Shown: positions 21,837 through 33,136 of the stretch, one piece after another
Numbering within the stretch: the first letter of the stretch is position 1
Layout of the letters: every line of letters begins with the position of its first letter
DNA from: Scytalidium lignicola
Lineage: Eukaryota; Ascomycota; Leotiomycetes
DNA: 64,000 bases
Reading direction: 5' to 3'
Assembly: GCA_002812745.2 (NCBI GenBank)
Contig: NCSJ02000012.1
Location: 62,001 to 126,000, forward strand
Made by a program: the position numbers and the translations under genes
Notes under the pieces: generated by a model
Databases searched by the model: none
The model's input: only the letters and a program-made list of their open reading frames with translations
What the model was told of the DNA's origin: nothing

Positions 21837-22981
21837 CTTCAGTGACTGTGGCAATAACAAGATNAAAAAAAAAAAAGTTCGACGAAACGAAATAGACCCG
21901 AACACTCTAGGTGAGAACACACACAGGAAATGAGTGGATTGACTCAACCAGATAGCAGGAAAAACACACAGAATAAGAAGAGAGAGTATTAAGATACAAG
22001 GTCAAAGCCGGCGGGGAAAGTTACGATAATAAATTTGACAGACCCATTATTAGCCACCTACCCTGAGTCCGGGCTAGACAAGTTAGTAGATGCCCCATTG
22101 CCGCGGCAGCAATGGGGGCAAATGGGGGATTTGGTAACCAGCTCTCGGGATTTCAACTTTGAGTCGGTTTCTCAGGCCTCATTATTGGCCACCAGGGGGT
22201 TTGTCGAGCTCTTGGACTGGGACACATCCGTCCCTGCGCAGTTTCTGTCTAACAATTTCGCTGAAGACGCAAGAGCACGCGAAATCACGCCTTCATCCCT
22301 GTCCCATCTGGAAAATCGTAGCGCCGAAAGCCTGGTAAAAGCTTCTTTTAGGCTTCCCGAGATTTCTCCGCAACCACTTTTTCCATGCCCTATAGTCACG
22401 TGGTGATAAGGATCGCTTATCGCACAACGGGTTGATGGTTTCCATGACGACAATCTCAAATTCAGGGACCGCGGGCGCGTTTGATTATTGTCCTTGTCCG
22501 TTGAGCCACCACACTGTAGACAAACAAACACCACGAACACCCTCCTGCCAACACAGCTTATGCCGGGTTCTCAATCTTCATGAGGTATATTATAGCTTGA
22601 CCATAGCTTGAGCGAAGAGAGAAGTTTGCTAATAACATAAGAAGAGATAAATTTGTCCCTCGCAATACTCTCAATCTGAACACAACAGGACCACCCTCAA
22701 CAAAGCAGAGACACCACCCGGATGAACAAATAGATTCCAACGCAATAGCAACACATCTGTCTCTTGACTTATCAGAGTTACACCTCCCTCGTCCTCGCAG
22801 GATATCAAAGTCTAAGAACGTCGAAGCCTGGTACAATAAACCCCTCGAGGAACTTGGAGACTCAAGCTCATTATTCTCGGAGGGATCATCTCTATTTATT
22901 GATACTGCTGTCATTCCAAGTGGAAGGTCAACTCCGGCACGGATCCACCACCGCCCACTCTCAACCCTAGAGAAAACGAAG
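21837..22981. other. Intergenic, divergent 5' regions of MET10 and the SNF2 gene
   Basis: About 1.1 kb holding both promoters. Open frames at 22035-22406 (+) and 22558-23034 (-) overlap frames on the other strand and show no family signature. The SNF2 gene probably has a long leader here. Nothing else is recognised. Confidence 0.55.
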
Positions 22982-25900
22982 ATGGGTAGCGATGGATTAC
23001 CCCCAAAGGTACCGCTGAATCCGGTTAACCCCAATGATCAGCCACCAGCCCAAAATCCAGATACGTTGGTGTTCAAGCCTACACAGACAAATTTGCCAAA
23101 GTTTGGCCAGCCAACACTTCCGCAATCGCCCCTAGCTAAGGTTCACCAAAAGTCCTCAAATGTCTTTATTCAACCAAAGACTAGGCCAGAACATCCCAGA
23201 GATGGAGACAGACCTTCACACCATCACACTCAGACTTTCAAAGATGTGACCCGCAAAGTGATCGACCCTCTCATACCCAAGGCACCATCAGCCTACGGAG
23301 CAGAAAACAAATATGCTCCTCCTTCTGGAGTATCCGCTCCCGTTCAGGCACCTACTTATTACGGTTCACAATTCACAACAACCAGGCCAGCACAGCCGAC
23401 AATGTACAGTTCTATGGGCGGCAGTTATGGAGGTGGTTTCAAGTCCGTTAATGGACCTTCTTACAGAAATAACTACGTTGATCTCACCTTCAATAACAGC
23501 TCTCAGGACGATTCTTCCGAGCCGTACGCTTTCGTGGACCCTGCCAAGGCGGCTGAAGATCTTAAGGCTCTGCTGGAAGGAGCAATTGACGAAGATGATG
23601 AGGAGGGCCCAAAGACACGATCTCGTAGGAAGAAGCTAAGTGCTAAACCAAGCAGCCCAGAAGAAAACGTAGATGATTTAACTTCAGCTGTTGAGCATCT
23701 GGATGTGACTTCGGATGGAGAAGATGAAGATGATGGTGCCATTGAGGGCATCACCGTCAAGTTGCTTCCACACCAGGTCGAGGGGGTGGAATGGATGAGG
23801 GGCCGAGAGCTTGGCACTGGAAAAAAGGGGAGAGTTCCAAAGGGCGGTATTCTTGCAGACGATATGGGACTCGGCAAAACGCTACAGTCTATTTCTCTCA
23901 TTGTAACCAATCCGAAACCGGCAGTCACAGATGAGGAATTCAGCAAACGTAAGCTTCCTTCAGGAATCGAAAAATGTACCCTGGTAGTTGCTCCTTTGGC
24001 ACTTATTAGGCAGTGGGAGATGGAGATCAAAGAAAAAGTTGCAGATTCGCATTTTCTTCGCGTATGTGTCCACCATGGACCACAGCGTGCAAAGCGGTTC
24101 CAGGACCTGAAAAAGTATGATATTGTCATTACAACATATCAAATCCTTGTCTCGGAATTTGGTAGCTCTTCCGAGAAAGAGGACGGTATAAAGGTTGGGT
24201 GTTTCGGATTGCACTGGTACCGAGTAATTTTGGATGAAGCTCACACCATCAAAAATCGGAACGCCAAAGCTACAAAGGCATGTTACGCACTACGAAGCGA
24301 GTATAGGTGGTGTCTGACTGGTACCCCAATGCAAAACAATTTGGATGAACTTCAAAGTTTAATCAAGTTCTTGCGGATCAAACCTTACGATGATCTTCAT
24401 GAATGGAAAGACCAGATCGATCGGCCGATGAAGAATGGTCGCGGAGATGTAGCTATTAAACGACTTCGTCATTATCTCAGGATCTTCATGAAGCGTCGAA
24501 CAAAAGATATCCTGAAGAAGGAAGGTGCCTTGAACCCTGGTGGAAAACCATCTGCTGCTGGAGAAGGGAATAAGACAGGATTCAAGGTTACAGAGCGGAA
24601 GATTGAAACGGTGCTGGCAGAACTGTCGCCTGAAGAGCGCATATTTTATACGCGGCTAGAGCAACGTACTGGTCACAGTATTGAGGAAATGATGTCAGGC
24701 AAGGTTAACTACGCAAGTGCTTTGGTGTTGTTGCTCCGGTTGAGACAAGCTTGCAACCATCCGATTCTCGTTGGTGGCAAGCTCACAAATGATTCTGATG
24801 CACTTACTGGTGATGGTGGGGTCTCCGTGCCAAAGAAATCAAAAGCATCAACGGCGGACATTGAGGAGATGGCTGATATGTTTGGATCTCTCGATGTTGG
24901 CACAAAGAAATGTGAAATTTGCCAAATGGACTTAAGCGAAAAGGATAGAGCAAAGGGGGAGATGCACTGTGCTAAATGTGTAGAGGACTTGGAACTCGTA
25001 ACCGGGAAGAAGCACAAGAAGAGCAAGAAAAAGCAAGCGGATAATGAACAAGATGGCAGTTCCTCCCAGACTGTGGCACGCAAGCCAAGGAATCGTGCGG
25101 TCGTTATTGACAGTGATGAAGAAGAAGAAGAAGATATCAAGGCATCTGTGGAGCAAGAGTCTTCTTCAGCTGCTGACGAGCTCGGAGATTCAGAGGAGGA
25201 TGCAGAAGGTGGCGGCGAATGGATCGGGTCTGATGCGGATGAGACATTTCCTGATATTCAGGTCCTGAGCCAGAAAGCATTAGAACAAAAGGCTATTTCC
25301 GATGCCTCAAACTCAGACTCTGCTTCTGAGACTGGAAATGAATCTGAGCCTGATGAGGATGCGGCAGAGGAGAAATTAATCCCGTCTACAAAAATCAAAC
25401 ACCTACTGAAGATCCTTCGGAAAGAATCAGATGATCACAAGTTCATCGTGTTCTCGCAGTTCACGTCAATGCTGGATCTTATTGAGCCATTCTTACGCAA
25501 AAAACACTATCAATTTACCCGCTATGATGGGAAGATGAGGAACGATCTTCGTGAAGCCAGTCTGAATAGGTTGCGGAATGACGATAACTGCAGAATCTTA
25601 CTATGCAGTCTTAAGTGCGGATCCCTAGGTCTCAATCTTACGGCGGCTACTCGTGTTGTTATCCTTGAGCCTTTTTGGAATCCAGTACGTATCGCCTTTT
25701 GATCACCATTTTCTCACATAAACTAACATATATATGTCTAGTTTGTCGAAGAACAAGCCATCGACCGTGTTCACCGTTTAACTCAAAAGATCGACGTAGT
25801 TGTTTACAAAATCACTATCAAAGATTCGGTCGAGGAACGTATCCTAGACTTGCAAGAGAAGAAACGGCAACTAGCTAACGAGACCATTGAGGGTGGCAAG

Positions 25901-26140
25901 CTCGGCGGTGGCAAGCTGGGTATGAATGAGATTCTCCAGCTTTTCAAACGTGACGCGGAAGTTGCGCCTCTATCTCTAGAAAATGTCTCCCTTGCTTCAA
26001 AGATGATGTTGCTGAACACCAACGCGCCTGATGATGCAGACGCCTATTCAAGCCGTGAGACTTCAGTAACACGAGAGAGAAAAGCCACGCCTCCTGTGAA
26101 GGTGAATAAGGAGGATGCAATATTCGGTAGGAGATGGTAA
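22982..26140 (+). CDS. SNF2-family DNA-dependent ATPase (Rad5/Rad16-like)
   Basis: Two exons (22982-25684 and 25742-26140) give about 1033 residues. The protein is a predicted nuclear double-stranded-DNA translocase. After a disordered Pro/Gln/Ser-rich N-terminus comes an acidic stretch and the SNF2 ATPase core. Motif I is ADDMGLGKTLQ (about 293-302), the DEAH box is in LDEAHTIKN (about 418), motif III is LTGTPMQNN, and RQACNHP follows. Between the two ATPase lobes, where Rad5-type proteins carry a RING finger, there is only a CEIC..CAKC pair (about 644-667) followed by acidic low-complexity sequence. The helicase C-terminal lobe ends with EEQAIDRVHRLTQ in exon 2. It resembles the Rad16/Uls1/S. 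pombe Rrp1-Rrp2 branch. The exact orthology cannot be settled here. Confidence 0.88.
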
Positions 26141-26911
26141 TAAAAGCTCTAGAAGCAGCGGCGGAATAGACTAGATTCTGGGAAACCTTCAAACGGAACA
26201 CTGGGATGAGCATATGTGACGCCTAAATTGTCTTGGCTTTTGTTGGGCAGTTCCTGGAAAGACGGTTTATAATGAGAGTGTTACGAATAATAGATACCCA
26301 AGACGGAAAGTGATTTGTTAGATTTGTTTTGAGGAGTTGGAAATATTATATCTCTATTGGCTATACCACTGCTATTCATTCTCCACTAGTACAGCACGCA
26401 TATAAATTTGGAGTGAGCGTAATCATAATACCATCCGGATTCAGTATCTATCTGACNTTTTTTAAAAGCTGGGCAATATGGAAGATATCCGACTCAACAT
26501 CTGATAGAGCAAGCCCCTTGTAGTTTTAGTGTCAAACAAAAATTCGTTGGCTCGAACGGCATTGGTATCTTCAAGAAACGAGATTCCACAAGATACCTTG
26601 GAACTGGACTATCGCCGAACGAAGTATTTACCGAATGACGTAGTGCAGCTCGAGCTCCCGTGATGAACATCCACAACATTTCAAGACCTTTTAAATTAAT
26701 TCAATTTCATCTTTTATAGTTTAATCTTTTTTATGATCCTCTAGATTTCGAATACATTTAAACCAGATTTCGAAAACTAGAGTTCATATACCGTTGGATG
26801 CATCTCACCTCCCCTAATTATTTCGCCCGCGAATCAAGCGACACGAGAAAGGGCATCATTTGAGAACAAATTTCATAACCAGATTCTCAATCCTTGAACA
26901 AAAATATAAAT
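26141..26911. other. Intergenic
   Basis: AT-rich sequence downstream of the SNF2 gene, with an N at 26457 beside a T run. No coding or RNA signature is visible. Confidence 0.55.
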
Positions 26912-27552
26912 ATGCTCTCCCGTTCCAGATTAAACAGGCTCTCTAGCCGTCTTTCTCCATCATCCTAGCAACTTCTCTCATCTCACCACTCCCAGCCATT
27001 ATCTATTTCCGCCCGGTATCTCGTCCCGGCTAAGGACGACCAGGATCGCAACAGCATGAACACTGAGAAATCGGAGTATACAAAATCCAGCACGGATGAT
27101 AAGGTTGCGAGAGAGACAAAAGCGGCGTTCGATCCAAAGACTACTGATCCTGAAATTGAAAAGGTAATTGCGGGAGTGGGCAATGAGGTCCGTTCCCCAT
27201 TTGGATATTCTGCAATTGCACCTAGCATTGCTGATTTAGAGGTGGCGGTTGAAAACTGGATACCAACATGTTATAAGCTTAGGCTCAGAGGAAGAAATCC
27301 TTTAAGACCTAAGATGTTTTGATTTCAATTGTTTCGCTTCTTCTAGTTGCTTATCGCATCGTTCTAACACACTTGGTTGAACAATTTGCTAACCACTACT
27401 TGGAAATATAGAAAGACGGCAATCCATTAGAGGTCAGTCCTGCTAATCCAGAAGTTTCAAAACAGAGGGATGAGAAAGAAGGAGGTGCGCAAAAGGGGCT
27501 TAGGGAGAAAAAGAGTGGTATGGGAATTTCTAGGAAGGCCGGGAAGGTTTGA
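26912..27552 (+). CDS. Small conserved fungal protein, possibly mitochondrial, with a stop in its leader
   Basis: The well-supported part is two exons (27056-27187 and 27412-27552) giving 90 residues from ATG 27056. It is hydrophilic and reads MNTEKSEYTKSSTDDKVA, then DPKTTDPEIEK, then after the intron NPLEVSPANPEVSKQRD. I recall this block from small conserved ascomycete proteins of unknown role. The same frame stays open upstream through ISARYLVPAKDDQDRN, which also looks conserved. It begins at ATG 26912 with a basic, Ser/Leu/Arg-rich leader typical of mitochondrial import. However, a TAG at 26966-26968 interrupts that leader. Either translation begins at 27056, or the stop reflects a mutation, a sequence error or an unseen splice. 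Confidence 0.6.
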
Positions 27553-27833
27553 TGCATAAAATATGAGAGATGATCACTTTCGAATTCTGTTTGTGAAAGG
27601 AACCAAACATTGGAAAACCATAGATATACAAAATTAAGATGCACAAAATAAAAGCATACCAACCCAAACCCAATATTGCCGAAATTAGAATAAAAGGACA
27701 AATGAACAGATACTAACAGTTCCATAACACAACACCACAGCACCGAAAACTCGGAGCATGAGATCCGTTAGCAATACCGGTACAGTTTTTTCTTTTCTAG
27801 TTGGGCCGTTTGAACAGGTTGATCTCGGATAGC

Positions 27834-28633
27834 TCACTGATTTCCAAGCCTGACAATATCCGCCGCGGTCAAGATCCAAACCTTCCCATCGGTCTCCATT
27901 TTGCCCTCCAATGCCATCATCCCAGCCTTAACAGCAGCCCGAGCAACAACCTCGGCATCTTGACCCATCCGATTCCTCAACCCCGTGCTTACCAGTCCCA
28001 CGAGTTTTACAACATTTTGCCCAATGCTCTCAAACAACCTCCATTCATTCCTAGGTCCCAAAAGTAACCCAGGCTTCAAAATCACCGTCTTCTCGAAGCC
28101 AATCTCTTGAACCTTATCATCGAGCTCACCCCTGGTTTTGAAATATGGGGTAGATGATTTGGAATTGGCGCCTACCGAGGAAATGAGGACATACACGTTC
28201 ACACCCGCAGCCTTGGCTGCCTTTGCTAGTTCTAGGTTCACCCCGAGATCAAGTTTGCGCTGGTTTTCGACGCCCCCGGCAGCTGCGGCGGTGGTTCCTA
28301 GAGCTGAGAAGAAGATGTCGGGTGTAGGGGTTACGGAGGAAAGGGAGGAGGCCCAGGAGGAATTGTCGGTGGAGACTATAGGGTGGAGTTTAGGGTCTGT
28401 ACTGGCAGGTTGGCGGCGAGATATGGAGTGGACACTATTTATTGAGGGGAGTGTGAGCAGATTTGATAGGATACGGGAGCCCTAGAAATGACAATTAATT
28501 AATTACGGTTACAGATTAGGATTTAGAAGAGTTTGGCGGGGGCCATTGCTTTCTGACGTGAGAAATTCGCGAGCTTGGAAAGAAATAAACTCACCACAAG
28601 CCCAGTGCTTCCTACTAAGGCTGCTGACGTCAT
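27834..28633 (-). CDS. FMP52: FMP52-like mitochondrial NAD(P)-binding protein
   Basis: Two exons (28595-28633 and 27834-28481) give about 228 residues, the usual length for FMP52. The first exon encodes MTSAALVGSTGLV, and with the first residues of exon 2 it forms the dinucleotide-binding loop GSTGLVGS. The fold is a short-chain-dehydrogenase-like Rossmann domain related to human HTATIP2. The later blocks YVLISSVGANSKSS, YFKTRGELDDKV and LKPGLLLGPRNEWR match the family. The usual YxxxK position reads Tyr..Arg (YFKTR). Yeast Fmp52 is found in mitochondria, and its reaction is not known. The gene lies downstream of the C3HC gene on the same strand. Confidence 0.88.
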
Positions 28634-29181
28634 GTTTCTGAACGATCAGCTAGATTTCTAAGCTTTTGATATTGTAAAGTTTTTAAGGTTTTTGATATGT
28701 TGTTGTCTTTCGAAGGTCGTGCAAAATGTTTTCAGGTCGCGTGATTTTGGATTTGCGTGTAGGCAAGTTCAAGAAATGATGTAAAACACAGTGCTATGAG
28801 GACGACCATGCAAAGATATGGCGTGGGTTAAATAAATCTAGGCATGTGATTCCACGGACGTCACGGACGGTATACTGCAGATTCCAGACAATCATATTAG
28901 CATTATTCATCAATCTATCTACGTCTCTCCACTTCCAGAGCGTGTTGATACGTCCGAAGGGGCGTTGGCCCGGATGAATGTAGCACCATAACCCCACTCC
29001 GAGGTCCGTTGATTATAATAACCGATTCCCGTACTATCGACATTTCAACCTTTGAACCCGTCCTGATATGCATGTTTTCATTCTCCTTTCGGCACGAAGC
29101 AACGCTCTAATCGCCGAAACCCCAATCAGGAATGTTTTGCGACTTAATTAATGAACCATTCTAAAAGTTCCCAACGCCGCG
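28634..29181. other. Intergenic, promoter of FMP52 and 3' end of the C3HC gene
   Basis: About 550 bases between two minus-strand genes. A small open frame at 28794-28997 has no support. No repeat or RNA gene is visible. Confidence 0.55.
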
Positions 29182-30666
29182 CTAACTTGACGTCCCGCTC
29201 TTCAAATCGCCAGCTTGCTTTTGTGGCTTCTTGGCTCCTTTGCTATCAAAAAAGTTCTTGACGCGTCTCAGCCTAGCCCATCGTTCTTTATCCTTTTCCT
29301 CTCTAATACTACGTGCCTCATCGTCGTCGATCTCCGCTCTAATAGCCCCCGATGTGCTCTCAGTAAGATCACTTATGGCTGGGCCAAACAAACTTGAGTC
29401 TTTTCTAGCGTGGATTGACCCGCTCTGTCTCAAATGATGATCGTTTTTAAGCACGCGCAGCAAAGTTTCCCACCCAGCGAGAGCCGGGTTTGCTGTACTA
29501 TTTGCAGCTTTCTCGCCGTTTTGTGATGCTGGATTACTCCATGGACAATAATGCCTATGCTCTTTGGCGACATCTAAACAGTTTATGATTGGGCCACTGA
29601 CTTCTTCTCCAGCTAAGGTAGCCTCCTTACTCTTGAATAACCAAAGCCCTAGCACCCTAAAACAGCTGTGACACGATGCAGAGCCTAGCTGTGGCCCCAA
29701 ACGATCATGTATATATTCTTGCCATCCAAACAATGCCATCACCAATGCGGCATAGTTGACTGGAGGTGTTGGTTCTTCGGTCGTCTCTGTTGAATTATTC
29801 GACGGAGAGGAACTGAAGAAGTCGGTAGGAAGGTAGCTAAGTATAAGTTCGATATCCAGATCAGAAGGGAGCCGTAAATTCTGCATGGGCGGTAAATTAT
29901 CACTTCTGATGCATAGCTCATTGTATCGTGCCTGGAGGCCACGAATTGCAGTAGGAGCATGATTAAGGGGTAACTTAAATATCAAATCTAGATACTATTA
30001 GCGACAACTTGAAGGAAATTTGTAGTTAAACTCACCATCGCATCCACGTTTCCTCCATAGACAATCCTCATTATGAGACGTAACTATCAACTCCGCATAT
30101 TTATCCACCAAAGCTTCCTCTGGTTGCAAATTAGCTCCGTGACAATAGAACCACAATCCTTGATGGATATTACCTATATTCTCAGGAATATACACAGGCT
30201 CCTCCCTCCCATCAACATCCTTCCGGTTCAGCTTCACCAGAATCTCCACGTTGCACAAGGAACACCGTACTCTCTCTTTTTTCTTGCAGACCCAACCACG
30301 CTTTGCCCATTGTACTTCATCCACTCTCGCAGGTTTCGGCGTCCAATCTGTTAAGCTTGAAAATGTCTTTAGGCGCTTCAGAAAAGCCTCACGGTCCCAA
30401 GGTGCATATTTCGGAGTTGCTGTTTCTGAAACCTCAGCTTTAGCAGCTGAAGCCTCCTGTAATCTTGTCGGCTTGGAAGGCGAAACTACCTTTGTGGTTT
30501 GGTAAGATTGTCGGCTTGAGATTGAGTCAGGACTAGTCCGTAGCCGCTTTGCTACGACGTTTGGACTGTTGGAAGGGCTATTGTTTACGTCGGGGGATCG
30601 TGGGGTAGATGGTCTGCTCCCAAGACCATGAAGTAGGGCATTAAACTTCCTCTTGGAGCTATTCAT
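29182..30666 (-). CDS. C3HC zinc-finger protein (NIPA/Rsm1 family)
   Basis: Two exons (30036-30666 and 29182-29987) encode about 478 residues. ATG 30666 was chosen over an upstream in-frame ATG at 30714 because MNSSKRKFNALL is the common family start. The N-terminus is Ser/Pro-rich. The zinc-finger region begins with PWDREAFLKRLKTFSSLTDW, then GW.C, RCSLCNVEI, and HNEDCLWRKRGCD at the intron. A second, Rsm1-like half follows, with AALVMALFGWQ and CHSCFRVLGLW, then the HRHYCPW ligand set. Relatives are human ZC3HC1/NIPA, S. pombe Rsm1 (mRNA export) and yeast Pml39 at the nuclear pore basket. A nuclear-pore or RNA-export role is inferred. The basic C-terminus is probably disordered. Confidence 0.87.
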
Positions 30667-30908
30667 TGCCTTCAAAGAGAGAGGAAAAGTCAGATCGAGA
30701 AAGCTAACAGACAACCTTATTTACATGTCATGTTAATATTTCCTAAATGGAAGCTTGGTTGCTGGAGCTTTGTCCGGATAATCAAAATTCCGATACCCGC
30801 TGTCAGTAATGTTCCTGGTGGGGTTGGAGAAGTTAAGACAGCATATGTCCAAGTATTTCAAAAGATCTCTTGCGACTTTCATAGAATAATCTAAGAGTTC
30901 TAAATTCT

Positions 30909-32150
30909 ATGTTCGGATCGTCAAAAAGAAACTCTATCGGATCTTTACTTCACTCACGCTCACTCTTACTCATATCATTCATTGTGTTAGCACTGGCGAC
31001 CGTCACAAAATTCTGGCCCCGCCTTGCCCTTCTTTCCCATCATCTCCCTTCAGAGCCTAGACTCTTCTCCCCAAAAGCCAGCATGTCTTTATATACTAAA
31101 GAACTAGAAGTGGCCCAATTAGCTGTACAGAGAGCTACAATTCTGACAAAGAAAGTCTTCCATGAGAAAGCAAAGGGAACATTATCAAAAGATGATAAAT
31201 CCCCAGTCACAATTGGTGATTTTGGAGCCCAGGCTCTCATTATCCACGCAATAAAGAATAATTTCCCAAATGACGAGATTGTCGGTGAAGAGGAGGCAGA
31301 TACTCTGAGACAGGACACCAAATTAAGAGATCAGATTTGGACGTTAGTTGAATCAACAAAACTAACAGACGCAGATTCCGAGAAAATATTAGGAGGGCCG
31401 ATAGAAAGTGTTGATGCAATGCTGGATGCAATTGATGCTGGGAATAGTGCTGGAGGTAATAAGGGAAGGATTTGGGCCTTGGATCCAATCGATGGAACAA
31501 AGGGCTTTCTCAGAGGCGGCCAGTATGCAGTCTGCTTAGCGCTAATGGTCGATGGAAAGGTAAAGGTGGGTGTACTGGGATGTCCCAACCTACCAGTTGA
31601 TGATTCAGTGCCATTATCTACGGATATTGGAGCAGACCAAACGGATCTAGAAGGGAAGGGAGTTCTATTTTCGGCTGTGGAAGGTCTTGGAGCTACAAGT
31701 CAGCCATTAGGTACGGGTGCATTAGGGAAAAGTCAACCGATCCATATGAAGCCAGTAGAAGATGTCTCACAGGCTACTTTCTGTGAGAGTGTTGAGGCAG
31801 CTCATTCTTCACATGGAGATCAACATAATATTGCCACAAAGCTTGGGATCACTAAATCTAGTGTGAGGATGGATTCACAGGCTAAGTATGGTTCCATTGC
31901 CCGAGGTGCTGGAGATATTTACTTGAGACTTCCTGTACGTGCCGACTATCAAGAGAAAATCTGGGATCACGCTGCTGGAGATCTTATTGTCCGAGAAGCT
32001 GGAGGTACTATTACAGACGCGACAGGGAAGAGACTTGATTTCAGTAGAGGTAGAACGCTTTCTGAGAATAAGGGCGTCGTGGCCAGTGTCTCATCGATTC
32101 ATAACCAGGTTCTGGAAACCGTTAAGGAGGTACTAGCGAAGAAGAAATAA
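30909..32150 (+). CDS. MET22: 3'(2'),5'-bisphosphate nucleotidase (PAP phosphatase)
   Basis: A single exon encodes 413 residues. The enzyme hydrolyses PAP to AMP and phosphate, clearing the by-product of PAPS reduction. It is the lithium- and sodium-sensitive Hal2 of yeast. The metal site is visible: EEEAD near residue 118, LDPIDGTKGF at about 191-200, and WDHAAGD at about 352-358. The conserved enzyme begins at Met59 (ATG 31083, MSLYTKELEVAQLAVQRA). The preceding 58 residues include a basic start and a hydrophobic run LLLISFIVLALATV that could be a membrane anchor or targeting signal. Both starts are possible. The gene is divergent from the C3HC gene, with 242 bases between the starts. Confidence 0.93.
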   Translation: MFGSSKRNSIGSLLHSRSLLLISFIVLALATVTKFWPRLALLSHHLPSEPRLFSPKASMSLYTKELEVAQLAVQRATILTKKVFHEKAKGTLSKDDKSPVTIGDFGAQALIIHAIKNNFPNDEIVGEEEADTLRQDTKLRDQIWTLVESTKLTDADSEKILGGPIESVDAMLDAIDAGNSAGGNKGRIWALDPIDGTKGFLRGGQYAVCLALMVDGKVKVGVLGCPNLPVDDSVPLSTDIGADQTDLEGKGVLFSAVEGLGATSQPLGTGALGKSQPIHMKPVEDVSQATFCESVEAAHSSHGDQHNIATKLGITKSSVRMDSQAKYGSIARGAGDIYLRLPVRADYQEKIWDHAAGDLIVREAGGTITDATGKRLDFSRGRTLSENKGVVASVSSIHNQVLETVKEVLAKKK

Positions 32151-32272
32151 GCTAGGTATACAATAATATACACAATCCTAGAGATCTCTCAATCTTCTGT
32201 CCCTTTAAACGCCTTGTATCTACAATGACTATAATAGTACAGATAAAGATATGATCCATATACAAACTTCTA

Positions 32273-33136
32273 CTATTTGATCTTCTTCGCCTTCAACTTT
32301 ATAGTCTCCCCATTCACAAATATTCCCTTGCCTTTATACGGTTCTGGCTTCCTCCACTGCCTAATCTCCGCTGCAAATTGCAGCAGCACCTCCTTCTCAA
32401 TCCCCTCGAGTAGAATACGAGTAGGCTGAGGGGTGCTGGCTTTTACAGTCTTGGGTACTGGAAGTTCGATAGGGTGAGAATATCCGACTTTAAGGACAAC
32501 GAATTGTTGACCTGGGAACTCTGGTGACACAGTGGTAGCCGTATCCTCGACTGTTGCCCTATATCCAACCCCAACAAGACGGAGAATAGCAGTATGGCCC
32601 TCCGATACGCCCAGTATATGGTTCTGTAGATATGCACGTGTGGTTCCTATCAAGCACTTAGTATCAAACATAACCGCAGCAGAGGGAATCAAATTTCATA
32701 CCCCACATCTCCCGCTGCTGTTTCACCTCCTTGTCCTCTACAGTAACAAGTGCTCTTCTCAACGTAGTATCATGCTTAATCTTAATGAATGGTGGTATCG
32801 TCATTGACATCTTGCCTATCCTCAAATCAGTAAATATTCCTCTGAACAGCAGATAGAAACACACATACCCAGAGGGCCCTCTATCTCAACAATCCTCTTA
32901 GGGAGAACACCGGCCTTGAACCCATTCTTTGGAGGAGGAGATTGAATGATTGAGAAGTTAACTTCTGGAGGAATTGATAGTGGTTCTCGTCCGATGTGGG
33001 AGGGTCGGTTCAATGATGTAGAAAATGATCGCGAAGTGGCCTGCCCAAATGCTGGTAGGAGAAAGGACGGTATTGAGGCTGAAGAGTAAGAGGTAATTAC
33101 CCTTTCAAAACCTCTCGACCCAATCGTTGATAACAT
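32273..33136 (-). CDS. MRPL6: Mitochondrial large-subunit ribosomal protein uL6m
   Basis: Three exons (32869-33136, 32702-32815, 32273-32646) give about 251 residues. The N-terminus is a mitochondrial presequence, rich in Ser and Arg, ending near SRSFSTSLNRPSHIGREPL. The two L6 repeats follow: VEIEGPLGKMSMTIPPFI, then MWGTTRAYLQNHILGVSEG, then VGVGYRATV. The end, WRKPEPYKGKGIFVNGE, is the standard bacterial-type L6 motif near the sarcin-ricin loop contact. Earlier in-frame ATGs exist (33208), but MLSTIGSRGFERV is the best presequence start. All splice sites are GT..AG and keep frame. Confidence 0.92.

Noticed and set aside
22035..22406. 123-codon plus-strand open frame upstream of the SNF2 gene
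   Set aside because: It overlaps an equally long frame on the other strand, shows no domain or splice support, and lies where promoters of two divergent genes are expected.
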